Below, piece by piece: positions 16,786 to 25,936 of a stretch of 56,839 nucleotides of DNA. This stretch comes from JBNKHH01 sp050290245 (GTDB taxonomy: Bacteria > Pseudomonadota > Alphaproteobacteria > Rhodobacterales > Rhodobacteraceae). Within the stretch, counting starts at the first letter, position 1. Each line of letters opens with the position of its first letter. The stretch is taken from positions 1-56,839 of the forward strand of contig JBNKHH010000044.1 in NCBI GenBank assembly GCA_050290245.1, written 5' to 3'. Position numbers and translations under genes: made by a program. The notes under the pieces are model-generated. The model searched no databases. It was not told the DNA's origin and saw only the letters and a program-made list of their open reading frames with translations.

Positions 16786-16921
16786 GTCACCTCCCTTGGC
16801 CCGGCCCCTGAACCGTTCAAGTGAAACCAGACCGCCGACGCCAATGCAATGGCCAGCCAACTCCCGAGGCCTCCAAGCCAATTCGTGACCGGTGCCCTAC
16901 CGGACCGACACCGCATGAGAA

Positions 16922-16945
16922 GATCTCGATTTTCTCAACGAGATC
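16922..16945 (-). terminator. possible terminator hairpin downstream of ntrX
   Basis: GATCTCG (16922-16928) and CGAGATC (16939-16945) form a seven-base-pair stem with a ten-base loop about 80 bases beyond the ntrX stop, followed on the minus strand by TTCTC. It is weak and lacks a clean U-tract; it may end the nifR3-ntr transcript. Confidence 0.3.
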
Positions 16946-17025
16946 GACAATCTGCGCCTGACGTCCCGGAGGCTGCCCAATTCACCGCGCTGCGGTGTCC
17001 CGCAGAAAACAGGGCGTCCGCAGCC

Positions 17026-18441
17026 TCAGGCGTCTTCCTCGGCATCCTCGGCCACCGTCGCCACCCGTGCGCCCGAGCGCGCGGAGGTCACCACGTTCAG
17101 CGACTTCAGCTTCCGGTGCAGTGCCGAACGCTCCATGCCGACAAACCCGGCCGTGCGGCTGATGTTGCCGCCGAACCGGTTGATCTGGGTCAGCAGATAC
17201 TCGCGCTCGAACAACTCGCGCGCCTCGCGCAAGGGAAGCGTCGCCAGGCTCCCCGACAGAACCACCCGGCCCTCGTCCTCGGCCTCGCCCCTGTTGTCGC
17301 CCGGAATTTCCGACGCAGAGATCTCACCCTTGTCCGCCCCCAGGATCAGCACTCTTTCGATCACGTTCTTGAGTTGTCGCACGTTGCCGGGCCAGTTCAT
17401 GGTCTGCAACATCGCCACCGCTTCGTTGGAAAGAGCCCGCAGCGGCAGACCCTGCGACTTGTTGAACGAGGCGATGAAATGCTCGGCCAACTCGGGAATA
17501 TCCTCGCGCCGCTCTGACAGGCTCGGCACCTCGATCGGCACCACGTTCAGCCGGTGGTACAGCTCCTGGCGGAAAGTGCCCGCTTCGACGTCATCTTCCA
17601 GGTTGCGCGTCGTCGACGAAATTACCCGCAAATCGACCCGGACCTTGTCGCCACCACCCACGCGCTGGAACTGCTGGTCGGTCAAGACACGCAGGATCTT
17701 GGATTGCGTGCCCGAGGGCATCTCGGCCACCTCGTCGAAAAAGATGACACCCCCATGCGCCTGCTCCAGCAACCCCGGCTCGATCCCGCGCCCGGTGCTT
17801 TCGCGCCCGAACAGGACCTCTTCCATTCGCTCCGGCTCGATCGAGGCCGAGTTCACCGTAATGAACGGCCCCTCGGCGCGATCCGAATTGGCGTGGATAT
17901 AGCGCGCGGCGATCTCCTTGCCCGAGCCGGGATCGCCCGTCAGCATCACCCGGCCGTTCGATTTGGTGACCTTGTCCAGCTGCGATTTCAACGTCTTGAA
18001 CGAGGTCGACGAGCCGATCATGTCGGCGGTCGTCACATCCTTGCGCCTGAGTTCGTTGTTTTCCCGGCGCAGGCGCGAGGTCTCCATCGCCCGCGTGATC
18101 ACAACCATCAACTGGTCAATGTTGAAGGGCTTTTCGATAAAGTCGTACGCCCCCTGCTTGATCGCCGCGACGGCGATCTCGATATTTCCATGGCCCGAGA
18201 TGATGATGATCGGCACGTCCGGGTTGTCGCGTTTGACGGTCTTCAGGATGTCGATCCCGTCCATGCTGCTGTCCTTCAGCCAGATGTCCAGGATCATCAG
18301 CGCGGGCGGCTCCTTGTTCATCTCGGCCATGGCCTCGTCCGAGGTGCCTGCAAGACGGGTGGTGAACCCTTCGTCCTTCAGGATATCCGAAATCAATTCC
18401 CGGATGTCGCGCTCGTCGTCGACTATCAGAATATCGCCCAT
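17026..18441 (-). CDS. ntrX: nitrogen response regulator NtrX, lacking the GAFTGA loop
   Basis: A 471-residue response regulator, partner of NtrY. Receiver domain residues 1-120 with phospho-acceptor Asp52 and Lys104 (FIEKPF); AAA+ domain about 140-375 with Walker A from 169 (GDPGSGKE) and Walker B FFDE near 234-237; C-terminal Fis-type helix-turn-helix (GGNISRTAGFVGMERSALHRKLKSL). Where sigma-54 activators carry GAFTGA, this protein reads LFGRESTGRGIEPGLLEQ, so the sigma-54 contact loop is missing. It therefore probably acts without sigma-54. It is the last gene of the operon, 21 bp after ntrY. Confidence 0.93.
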   Translation of the reverse strand: MGDILIVDDERDIRELISDILKDEGFTTRLAGTSDEAMAEMNKEPPALMILDIWLKDSSMDGIDILKTVKRDNPDVPIIIISGHGNIEIAVAAIKQGAYDFIEKPFNIDQLMVVITRAMETSRLRRENNELRRKDVTTADMIGSSTSFKTLKSQLDKVTKSNGRVMLTGDPGSGKEIAARYIHANSDRAEGPFITVNSASIEPERMEEVLFGRESTGRGIEPGLLEQAHGGVIFFDEVAEMPSGTQSKILRVLTDQQFQRVGGGDKVRVDLRVISSTTRNLEDDVEAGTFRQELYHRLNVVPIEVPSLSERREDIPELAEHFIASFNKSQGLPLRALSNEAVAMLQTMNWPGNVRQLKNVIERVLILGADKGEISASEIPGDNRGEAEDEGRVVLSGSLATLPLREARELFEREYLLTQINRFGGNISRTAGFVGMERSALHRKLKSLNVVTSARSGARVATVAEDAEEDA

Positions 18442-18462
18442 GTTACTCAGCCTCCATCAATC

Positions 18463-20721
18463 CTACTCGGCGACCTTCAGGTCACCTGTTGTTTCACTCT
18501 GCGCCACCAGCGGCAGCGTAATCTCGGCCCTGGCCCCGATCTGGCCAGACCCGTCCAGCGGTTCGGCATCCGTCAGGACCAGCGTGCCGCCATGTTCCTC
18601 GATGATCTTCTTCACGATCGGCAGCCCCAGCCCCGTGCCCTTGGCCCGCGTCGTCACGTAGGGCTCGAACAGGCGCGAGCGATCCTCGGGCAGGCCGACG
18701 CCATTGTCGGAAATGGTGATATTTGCGTGGTTGCCCTCGGCTGTCATTGCCACCTTGATGCGTGGCTCGTGCCCTTCGGGCTTGTTCGGACGCTCGTATA
18801 GCGTCTCGATAGCTTCGCCCGCATTTTTGATCAGGTTGGTCAGGGCCTGGCCCATCATCGTGGTGTCTACATCCGCCATCACCGGCCCCCTCGGGATATC
18901 CGAGACCAGGTCCACATGGCCCGCCGCAGCCTCCTGAAGTGTGACCGCGTCGCGCAGAACTTGCGTCAGGTCCTGCAGGCTCGTTTCCGGCTCGGGCATG
19001 CGCGCGAACTTAGAAAATTCGTCCACGATCCGGCGCAGGTCCTCGGTCTGGCGCACGATGACATCGGTCATCTGGTCCAGTTGATCCGCGTCCTCGCCCG
19101 CTGCCGCACGAAACTTGCGCTTGATGCGTCCCGCCGACAATTGGATCGGTGTCAGCGGGTTCTTGATCTCGTGTGCAATCCGCCGCGCCACATCGCCCCA
19201 GGCCGCCATGCGCTGCGCGGTGACAAGGTCGGTCACGTCGTCAAAGGCGATCACGTACCCCTCGTCCTCGCCCTCGGCGCCCTTTCGCGTGGCGATCCTG
19301 ACCAAAAGGGTCTCGGCCACGCCCTTTCGCGACACCCGTATCTCTTCCTGCTCGACGTTCTTGCCGCTGGCCTTCAGCCGTGCGGGCAACCCCGCGAACT
19401 CGGGCACAGCGGCCTCCAGCGGCAGGGTCTGCGCGTCGTCTTCGATCATCAGGATGCGCTCGGCCGAGCGGTTGATGAACGTCACCTGCCCCTTGGCATC
19501 CAGCCCGATCACCCCTGCCGTCACCGATGACAGGACCGAGTCGAACAACCGCCGCCGCTGTTCGATCTGCCGGTTGGTCGATAACAGCGCCTCGCGCTGG
19601 CCCTTGAGCTGGCGCGTCATCTGGTTGAACAGACGGCCCAGCATCGCAATCTCGTCGTCGCCCGGCTCCTCGCGCACCTGCACGTCCAGATCGCCCGCGC
19701 CAACCCTTTGCGCAGCCCCCGCCAGACGGCCGACAGGCCGCGCCAGACGTTCGGCAAACCACAGCCCCAGCCAGATCGCAGCAAGGATCAGGATGACGGC
19801 GAATCCCAGGTACAAAAGCCCGAACTCGAACACCAGCCGGCCGCGCTCGGCCTCAAGCTGAGTGTAAAGCTGCGCTGTCTCGGCGGCTTCGTCCAACAGT
19901 CCCAGAATACGCCCATCGACATCGCGCGACACGTAAAGATACCGGTCGGGGTATTCGGCCAAACGCACCAGAGCGCGAAATTCGTCGATGTCCAGGTCTT
20001 CGATGATTATCGTTTCGCCCGCCAGCGCACGCGACATGTCCTCGGTCGACGGCGGTTCGAAATCAAACAGGTACGACCGTTCGCCACGTGCCCGGATCGC
20101 GCCCGTGCCATCGACCACGAAAGCCTCGCTCAACCCGCGCTGAACGAACCCCTGTCCCTGCCCCAGAAGCTGGCGCAACTCGCCATCCGACACGAAAGAC
20201 GACCGCCGCTTTGCGGTGTCGAGGAACGCGCCAAGCGCCTCCGCGTCATCGGCCAGGTCGCGGCGCTGATCTTCCTGATAGGCTTCGGCCGCCGCCAGCG
20301 ACGCGCCGACCACGCTGCTCACGCGCTGTGAGAACCAGCCTTCCAGACCGACGTTGATGGTCATGCCCGCGAAGATTGCCACCGTGACTGTCGGGATCAG
20401 CGCGATCAGCGCAAACACCCCCGTCAGGCGCAGGTGCAGGCGGGAACCCGCCGACCTTGCCCGTCGCGCCGCCACCATCGAGGCGATGCGCATGGCAACC
20501 AGCGTCGCGATCAACAGCGCGTAGACAAGGTCCGCCAACAGGACGAGTCGCAGGGCAAAGGGGGATGTCGCGCGGTCCAGGGGGCCAAGAACGGCAAAAG
20601 TGGCGATCACCAGGACCGGCGCCAAAAGCACCAGTCCCAGGGTCGCTACATTCTGGAAACGTCGCAGCTGTCTGAAACGGCTCGACTTTCCCCAAAGCAA
20701 TGCCCGTGCCCGCCCGGTCAC
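18463..20721 (-). CDS. ntrY: membrane sensor histidine kinase NtrY
   Basis: A 752-residue kinase with the long N-terminal membrane region typical of NtrY: hydrophobic segments near 27-48, 55-80, 100-122 and 300-322 with an extracytoplasmic sensor region of about 180 residues between the third and fourth. Then follow a HAMP segment (ARPVGRLAGAAQRVGAGDLD), a PAS domain (about 390-490), the H-box with the phosphorylated His in RRIAHEIKNPLTP, and the ATPase N box (NLIKNAGEAIE) and G boxes (DNGVG, GTGLGLPIV). It phosphorylates NtrX and is implicated in nitrogen and redox or envelope signals in relatives. About 100 bp separates it from ntrC, enough for a minor promoter. Confidence 0.94.
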   Translation of the reverse strand: MTGRARALLWGKSSRFRQLRRFQNVATLGLVLLAPVLVIATFAVLGPLDRATSPFALRLVLLADLVYALLIATLVAMRIASMVAARRARSAGSRLHLRLTGVFALIALIPTVTVAIFAGMTINVGLEGWFSQRVSSVVGASLAAAEAYQEDQRRDLADDAEALGAFLDTAKRRSSFVSDGELRQLLGQGQGFVQRGLSEAFVVDGTGAIRARGERSYLFDFEPPSTEDMSRALAGETIIIEDLDIDEFRALVRLAEYPDRYLYVSRDVDGRILGLLDEAAETAQLYTQLEAERGRLVFEFGLLYLGFAVILILAAIWLGLWFAERLARPVGRLAGAAQRVGAGDLDVQVREEPGDDEIAMLGRLFNQMTRQLKGQREALLSTNRQIEQRRRLFDSVLSSVTAGVIGLDAKGQVTFINRSAERILMIEDDAQTLPLEAAVPEFAGLPARLKASGKNVEQEEIRVSRKGVAETLLVRIATRKGAEGEDEGYVIAFDDVTDLVTAQRMAAWGDVARRIAHEIKNPLTPIQLSAGRIKRKFRAAAGEDADQLDQMTDVIVRQTEDLRRIVDEFSKFARMPEPETSLQDLTQVLRDAVTLQEAAAGHVDLVSDIPRGPVMADVDTTMMGQALTNLIKNAGEAIETLYERPNKPEGHEPRIKVAMTAEGNHANITISDNGVGLPEDRSRLFEPYVTTRAKGTGLGLPIVKKIIEEHGGTLVLTDAEPLDGSGQIGARAEITLPLVAQSETTGDLKVAE

Positions 20722-20822
20722 ACAGACCTCTCAATACAAATTGCGCCGCTCATTGGCGGCAACCGCCTTATCGTTGATGGCACTTATCCACAGTCGCGAA
20801 TTGGCCACGTTATGTTGCGGTT

Positions 20823-22193
20823 TTACATCAATTTGCGGCGCCGTGTCACGCGGATATCGAGATCGGTGATCTTCTTTCTCAGGGTGTTTCGGTTGATGCC
20901 CAGCAGATCGGCGCATTTCGCTTGGTTGCCGCCGGTCGCGTCCAGGGCGATCTCGATCAGCGGCAGCTCCACCTCGCGGAGGATGCGCTGGTACAGTCCC
21001 GGAGCGGGCAACTGACCGCCGTGCAGGTCGAAATACCGCCGCAGATGTTTGGCAATCGACGACGAAAGCTTGTCCTCGTCACTTCCTCCGGTCAGTGGTT
21101 CAATGGCGGGCTGGTTGCCCAGCACCAGTTCGACCTCGGACCGGCTGATCAGATCCTCGCTGCCGGTCAGCGACAGGCGGCGGATGACGTTCTCGAGTTG
21201 GCGCACATTGCCCGGCCATGAATAGGCGCGGATCAGGTCCATCGCCTCGGGGCTGTACGTTCGCACGGGAAACCCGTCCCGCTCGACTCGCGAAAGGAAG
21301 TGATCGACCAGCGGTGCGATGTCCTCAACCCGCTCACGCAACGCAGGCACGTTCAGGGTCACCCCGCTCAACCGGTAAAACAGGTCTTGCCGGAACAACC
21401 CCTTGTCCAGGCGGCCGGCTAGGTCGGCCTGGCTGGTGGCCATGACGCGCGGACCGCTGTCACCGAAACTGTCCAGCATTCGCACGATACGCGCCTGTGC
21501 CTCCTCGGGCAGATCGGCCACCTCGTCGAACAGGATGGTGCCGTTGCGTGCACGGCTGATGAGCTGCGCGGGGCCTTCCATCGTCGCCAGATCCGGTCCG
21601 GTCGCCACCACGAACGGCAGGGACCGCCGGTCGCTCAGATCGTGGATGGTCTTGGCGATCAACGACTTGCCAGTGCCGCTTTCGCCGGTCACCAGAACCG
21701 GCAGATCCGCATTCATGACGCGGGCGATCAACTGGTAGAGCGACTGCATCGCAGGCGTGCGCCCGACCAGCGGCAGATCGCTGCCCCCGCTTTCGGTTGG
21801 CGCGGCCCCTCCGGGCTGCGGCGCACGGCGCCTCACCTCAAGCGCTCGTGCGGCGCGCTTCATCAGGTCGGGCAGGTCAAACGGCTTGGGCAGGTAATCA
21901 TAGGCATCCGCCTCGGTCGCCTGGATCGCCGTCATGATCGTGTTCTGGGCCGAGATCACGATCACCGGCAGGCCGGGACGTGTGGCGGCGATCTTGGGCA
22001 ACTGCTCCAACCCGTTTCCGTCCGGCATGATCACATCCGAGATCACTAGGTCGCCCTTGCCTTCCTCGATCCAGCGCATCAGCGTCACCAAAGACGACGT
22101 CGCGTGAACCTTGCATCCCGCCCGCGTCAACGCCTGCGTCAAAACCGTGCGAATGGTCCTGTCGTCGTCCGCTACCAGAATTGTGCCGTCCAT
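20823..22193 (-). CDS. ntrC: nitrogen regulation response regulator NtrC, lacking the GAFTGA loop
   Basis: A 456-residue response regulator. Receiver residues 1-115 with Asp53 as phosphorylation site and Lys103 in YLPKPF; AAA+ domain about 140-365 with Walker A GESGTGKS from 170 and Walker B LFDE at 221-224; C-terminal helix-turn-helix (ATGGNQAKCADLLGINRNTLRKKI). The GAFTGA segment is replaced by DLATMEGPAQLISRARNG, with the loop deleted. Rhodobacter capsulatus NtrC is known to lack this motif and to activate sigma-70 promoters, so the same is expected here. Start 22193 fits the receiver domain; the longer upstream frame runs into ntrB. Confidence 0.94.
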   Translation of the reverse strand: MDGTILVADDDRTIRTVLTQALTRAGCKVHATSSLVTLMRWIEEGKGDLVISDVIMPDGNGLEQLPKIAATRPGLPVIVISAQNTIMTAIQATEADAYDYLPKPFDLPDLMKRAARALEVRRRAPQPGGAAPTESGGSDLPLVGRTPAMQSLYQLIARVMNADLPVLVTGESGTGKSLIAKTIHDLSDRRSLPFVVATGPDLATMEGPAQLISRARNGTILFDEVADLPEEAQARIVRMLDSFGDSGPRVMATSQADLAGRLDKGLFRQDLFYRLSGVTLNVPALRERVEDIAPLVDHFLSRVERDGFPVRTYSPEAMDLIRAYSWPGNVRQLENVIRRLSLTGSEDLISRSEVELVLGNQPAIEPLTGGSDEDKLSSSIAKHLRRYFDLHGGQLPAPGLYQRILREVELPLIEIALDATGGNQAKCADLLGINRNTLRKKITDLDIRVTRRRKLM

Positions 22194-22203
22194 GACTACG
22201 TCC

Positions 22204-23283
22204 TTATTGGTTGTTTGCCGCGCTCTCTTTCGGAGCGATCGGCAGAGAAATCCTGAATACCGTGCGTCCCGGAACGCTATCGACGCTGACCCAGCCGTCG
22301 TGGTCCGAGATGATTTTCGACACCAGGGCCAACCCAAGGCCGGTGCCATTCTCGCGCCCCGAAACGAATGGCTCGAAGGCATCCGCCGCGATTTCAGGCG
22401 GCAGCCCCGGACCGTCGTCGATGATCTCGACGTTCAGGGGCAGCGAGGCCGTTCCATCCTTGCGGCGCAGGCGCAGCGACATGTCGTAAAACGTGTGAAT
22501 GGTGATGTTGCCCGGCTTGCCCTTGGCAGCCTCGGCGGCGTTTTTCAAAAGATTCAGGAACACCTGCACCATCTGGTCTCCGTCGACCCATGTGGGCGGC
22601 AGCGACGGGTCGTAGTCTTCGTGCAGCGTCATGTGGGCCGCGAAACCGACCGAGGCCGACTTGCGCGCCCTGTCCAAAAGGTCGTGGATGTTGACCGCCT
22701 CGCGCTCGGGCGGGCGCAGGTTGCCGAACTGCTCGACCTGCTCAAGCAAGGCCAGGATGCGCCGCGTTTCACTGACGATGAGATCGGTCATCTCCAGGTC
22801 TTCTTTCGCCAGGTTCATGCTCAAGAGCTGGGCCGCCCCGGTGATGCCCGCCAAGGGGTTCTTGATTTCGTGAGCGAGCATCTCAGCCATGCCGATCGCC
22901 GATTTCGCGGCCGACTTGACCGACATCGACCGGCCCAGCCGGTCCGCCAGGGCGCGCGGCTCCATCAGCATCAGCACGAACCCGGGCATGTTCGACATGG
23001 GCGCGATCTGGATGTTGCAGTTGACCGGCGCGATGCTGCCCGCGCCCACGTCCACGTTGTTCATGAACAACGACGCCTGCTCGCTGCGGACCCGCACGAA
23101 CTGGTCGTCCAGAGGCGCGTCGATGGCCAGGATATCAAAAACCGGCGAGCCCTTCATTTGCCGCGATGAGACGTTGAGAAAACTCTCGGCCGCCGGGTTG
23201 ACCTCGACCAGAACATCGCCCGGGTCTAACAGGAACGCCGGGATCGGCAGGCTCAGCCACAGGTTTTCCTGAAACACGTTCAT
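22204..23283 (-). CDS. ntrB: nitrogen regulation histidine kinase NtrB
   Basis: A 359-residue soluble kinase/phosphatase that sets NtrC phosphorylation in response to PII. An N-terminal PAS domain (about 5-115: PIPAFLLDPGDVLVEVNPAAESFL) is followed by the H-box with His138 (MLAHEIKNPLAGITGAAQLL) and the ATPase domain with N box NLLKNAAEAAKG, DDGPGLPPE and GTGLGLALV. The ATG at 23283 overlaps the dusB stop by four bases (ATGA), so translation is coupled; an ATG three codons earlier is also possible. The long upstream frame is a shadow of dusB. Confidence 0.94.
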   Translation of the reverse strand: MNVFQENLWLSLPIPAFLLDPGDVLVEVNPAAESFLNVSSRQMKGSPVFDILAIDAPLDDQFVRVRSEQASLFMNNVDVGAGSIAPVNCNIQIAPMSNMPGFVLMLMEPRALADRLGRSMSVKSAAKSAIGMAEMLAHEIKNPLAGITGAAQLLSMNLAKEDLEMTDLIVSETRRILALLEQVEQFGNLRPPEREAVNIHDLLDRARKSASVGFAAHMTLHEDYDPSLPPTWVDGDQMVQVFLNLLKNAAEAAKGKPGNITIHTFYDMSLRLRRKDGTASLPLNVEIIDDGPGLPPEIAADAFEPFVSGRENGTGLGLALVSKIISDHDGWVSVDSVPGRTVFRISLPIAPKESAANNQ

Positions 23284-24263
23284 GCCGCACATACCTTTTC
23301 GCCCGGCATCAGCGCCTCGCCCAGAAGGCTGCGCACCGCGGCGGGCGTTCCCGTCAGGATGCGCTTGCGCAAACCTGCCGGCGTGCCTGCGCGATCCATG
23401 TACCAGCCCAGATGCTTTCGCACGACACGCCCACCCAGGTCGTCGCCGTAGAACGACAGCACCGCCTCGAAATGCCCCAGGGCCATCTCTGCGAAATCGC
23501 GTCCCTCGGGGATCACAGGCCGGGGCGATGCGCCCAACTCGTGGGCGATCTCGGCCAGCCGCCAGGGCGCACCCTGGATACCGCGTCCGACCATCACGCC
23601 ATCGGCGCCCGACTGTGCCAGCGCCTGACGCGCATCCGCCGCCGTCACGATGTCGCCATTGGCCACGACCGGGACCGAGACGGCCTCTTTCACCGCCCGA
23701 ATGGCCCGCCAATCAGCGTGCCCTTTGTAGAACTGGCACCGCGTGCGGCCATGCACCGTGACCATCTTCACGCCCGCGCCTTCGGCGCGGCGGGCGATCT
23801 CGGGCGCGTTCAGACAACCGTCGTCCCAGCCAAGCCGCATTTTCAGCGTGACCGGCACCTGCACCGCACCTACGACCGCCTTGATCAGCGTCAGGGCATG
23901 GTCCGGCGTCTTCATCAGGGCGGACCCCGACAAGCCGCCCGTCACCTTCTTGGCCGGGCAGCCCATGTTGATGTCGATGATCTTCGCACCATTGGCCTCT
24001 ACGTGCCGCGCCGCCTCAGCCATCCAATAGGCATCGCGCCCAGCAAGCTGCACCGAGGTCGCCGCCTCGCCCAGCCCCAGCTCGGCCTTTTCGCGCACGC
24101 CCGGCTTGGCCTGCACCATCTCCTGGCTGGCCACCATCTCGCTTACCACTAGGCCCGCCCCGAACGAAGCGACCAGTTGGCGGAACGGAAGATCTGTGAT
24201 CCCGGCCATCGGAGCCAACAAAACCGGCGGATCGACCGCTATCTCGGCAACCTTGAATGCCAT
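23280..24263 (-). CDS. dusB: tRNA-dihydrouridine synthase DusB (NifR3)
   Basis: A 327-residue FMN-dependent enzyme that reduces uridine to dihydrouridine in tRNA, called nifR3 when it heads the alphaproteobacterial ntrBC operon. Features: LLAPMAGITDLPFRQL with FMN contacts, the catalytic Cys102 in INMGCPAKKVTGG, KMRLGWDD, TVHGRTRCQFYKG and the phosphate-binding VMVGRGIQGAPW. AAGGA lies six bases before the ATG at 24263. It is the first gene of the operon; a tandem 18-bp repeat upstream, one copy covering its own ribosome binding site, may be an NtrC-type control site. Confidence 0.95.
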   Translation of the reverse strand: MAFKVAEIAVDPPVLLAPMAGITDLPFRQLVASFGAGLVVSEMVASQEMVQAKPGVREKAELGLGEAATSVQLAGRDAYWMAEAARHVEANGAKIIDINMGCPAKKVTGGLSGSALMKTPDHALTLIKAVVGAVQVPVTLKMRLGWDDGCLNAPEIARRAEGAGVKMVTVHGRTRCQFYKGHADWRAIRAVKEAVSVPVVANGDIVTAADARQALAQSGADGVMVGRGIQGAPWRLAEIAHELGASPRPVIPEGRDFAEMALGHFEAVLSFYGDDLGGRVVRKHLGWYMDRAGTPAGLRKRILTGTPAAVRSLLGEALMPGEKVCAA

Positions 24264-24370
24264 GCCTATTCCTTGTGCATCTCAGTGCGATTTAATTGGG
24301 CCAGTGGTCAATGCCCACTTTACGGACTGCATTTTGCTTTGCTATTTGGCATATGCCTATTTTTTGTGCA
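24262..24370. promoter_or_regulatory. tandem 18-bp repeat upstream of dusB-ntrBCYX, candidate NtrC sites
   Basis: Two direct copies, 24262-24279 and 24353-24370, of ATGCCTATT-NN-TTGTGCA differ at only two positions (CC versus TT). They are 91 bp apart. The dusB-proximal copy covers its ribosome binding site and start codon. On the minus strand each reads TGCAC...GGCA, an imperfect dyad recalling the NtrC consensus TGCAC-N7-GTGCA. Autoregulation is inferred, not shown. Confidence 0.5.
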
Positions 24371-24455
24371 AAACAAGCCACCCATGGCCCCCATTGTCAG
24401 CACAGCCAACACGACCTAGACCCGTGACTACGGAGTCGGAACGATTGGAAAGACC

Positions 24456-24935
24456 ATGGACATACGCGTCGGCAACGGATTTGACGTCCACCGCTTCACC
24501 GAAGGCGACTCGGTCACCCTCTGCGGCATCGCGATCCCGCACGACAGGGCGCTCTCGGGCCATTCGGACGCGGACGTCGCCATGCACGCTGTAACCGACG
24601 CCATCTATGGCGCGCTTGCCGACGGCGACATCGGGCAGCACTTCCCGCCGTCCGACCCCCAATGGGAAGGCGCAGAAAGCCATATTTTCCTGACTCACGC
24701 CGTTCAACGGGCCGGCGAACGCGGCTTCGCGATAACACATGCCGACTGCACGCTGGTCTGCGAACACCCCAAGATCGGCCCCCACGCAGCCGCCATGCGC
24801 GCCCGCCTCGCCGATCTTCTTGGCATCGACGCGACGCGCGTCAGCGTCAAGGCGACCACCTCGGAAAAACTGGGGTTTACAGGACGTGAAGAAGGTATCG
24901 CCGCGCTTGCCACCGCCACGCTGGTTGCGTCATGA
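24456..24935 (+). CDS. ispF: 2-C-methyl-D-erythritol 2,4-cyclodiphosphate synthase
   Basis: IspF converts CDP-methylerythritol 2-phosphate to the cyclodiphosphate in the non-mevalonate isoprenoid pathway. The 159-residue protein has the zinc ligands Asp10 and His12 (GNGFDVHRF) and His44 (SGHSDADVAMHAVTDA), the DIGQHFPPSDPQWEGA loop and the late VSVKATTSEKLGFTGREEGIAA motif. In many alphaproteobacteria ispD is fused to or adjacent to ispF; here ispF stands alone, so ispD must be elsewhere. It is divergent from dusB and its stop overlaps the start of pgpA by four bases. Confidence 0.96.
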   Translation: MDIRVGNGFDVHRFTEGDSVTLCGIAIPHDRALSGHSDADVAMHAVTDAIYGALADGDIGQHFPPSDPQWEGAESHIFLTHAVQRAGERGFAITHADCTLVCEHPKIGPHAAAMRARLADLLGIDATRVSVKATTSEKLGFTGREEGIAALATATLVAS

Positions 24936-25423
24936 GCCGCCGTCTCCTTCTCAGCTTTCTCGGCACGGGATACCTGCGCCCGGCCCCCGGCACCTGGGGA
25001 TCGCTCGCCACACTGCCGCTGGCCTGGGCACTGTTCCAGATCGGCGGCCCCGCCCTGATCGCCCTTGCTGCCGCCATTCTCTATGCGGTCGGAGTCAGCG
25101 CCACGGAACGCGAAACCGCTGAGGCCGATGACCACGACCCGAGCTGGATCGTCATCGACGAGGTCGTCGGCCAGTTGATCGCGCTCCTCCCCGTCGCTAT
25201 CGGCGCTTGGCACGTCGACCTCTCGCCCCTGCGCCTCTGGCCAGGCATCGTCGCAGCCTTCGTGCTGTTCCGTCTCTTTGACATCTGGAAACCCTGGCTG
25301 GTTGGACGTGCCGACCGGCGCGGCGACGCCACCGGCGTGATGCTCGACGACGTCTGGGCCGGTCTGTTCGCGGCTGTGACAGGCGCCATCCTCGCTTTTC
25401 TTGCGCACGTGGTCTTTGTCTGA
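24932..25423 (+). CDS. pgpA: phosphatidylglycerophosphatase A
   Basis: A 163-residue membrane phosphatase that forms phosphatidylglycerol from its phosphate. Family features: the N-terminal GTGYLRPAPGTWGSLATLPL, DDHDPSWIVIDEVVGQLIALL with the acidic metal-binding cluster around residues 68-77, and FRLFDIWKPW followed by DVWAGLFAAV near the C-terminus. Three or four hydrophobic helices are visible. It overlaps ispF by four bases and cinA by one base, so the three genes form one tight operon. Confidence 0.94.
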   Translation: MSRRLLLSFLGTGYLRPAPGTWGSLATLPLAWALFQIGGPALIALAAAILYAVGVSATERETAEADDHDPSWIVIDEVVGQLIALLPVAIGAWHVDLSPLRLWPGIVAAFVLFRLFDIWKPWLVGRADRRGDATGVMLDDVWAGLFAAVTGAILAFLAHVVFV

Positions 25424-25890
25424 TGAGCGCTCAGCGCCTCCTCGATATCGCCCGCGCAAAGGGCGTGATGGTGGCCACCGCCGAAAGCTGCACAGGGGGT
25501 ATGGTCGCCGCCGCGATCACCGATGTGGCGGGCTCCTCGAACGTTTTCGACCGGGGCTTTGTCACCTACTCCAACGCGGCCAAAACGGACCTGCTGGGCG
25601 TGCCCGCAACGCTGATCGCCGCCCATGGCGCCGTCAGCGAAGAGGTTGCCCGCGCCATGGCCGAAGGCGCCCTTTTGCGCTCGCAGGCCGCGATAGCCGT
25701 TGCCACGACCGGCATCGCAGGCCCTGGCGGCAGCGAGCACAAACCCGAGGGAATGGTCTGCTTCGCCCTTGCCTCGCGCCACCGTGAAACCGAGACCGAA
25801 ACGATCCTATTTGGCGCCATCGGGCGCGCCGACGTGCGCAGCAAAAGCGTCGCCCACGCCATCGACCTGCTGATTCTGGCGCTTTACTGA
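25423..25890 (+). CDS. cinA: CinA C-terminal-type nicotinamide-nucleotide amidohydrolase
   Basis: A 155-residue stand-alone CinA C-domain (PncC type) that deamidates nicotinamide mononucleotide to recycle NAD breakdown products. Signature stretches: MVATAESCTGGMVAAAITDVAGSS (about 11-34), with the conserved ESCTGG, then FVTYSNAAKTDLLGV, GAVSEEVARAMAEGA and VATTGIAGPGGSEHKPEGMV. It lacks the N-terminal MoaB-like domain of full-length CinA, which is normal for this short type. Its start overlaps the pgpA stop by one base. Confidence 0.93.
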   Translation: MSAQRLLDIARAKGVMVATAESCTGGMVAAAITDVAGSSNVFDRGFVTYSNAAKTDLLGVPATLIAAHGAVSEEVARAMAEGALLRSQAAIAVATTGIAGPGGSEHKPEGMVCFALASRHRETETETILFGAIGRADVRSKSVAHAIDLLILALY

Positions 25891-25936
25891 TCTGCCGTGA
25901 ATTTGACCAACTGTCGGCAAAAAACGCCCATGAATT

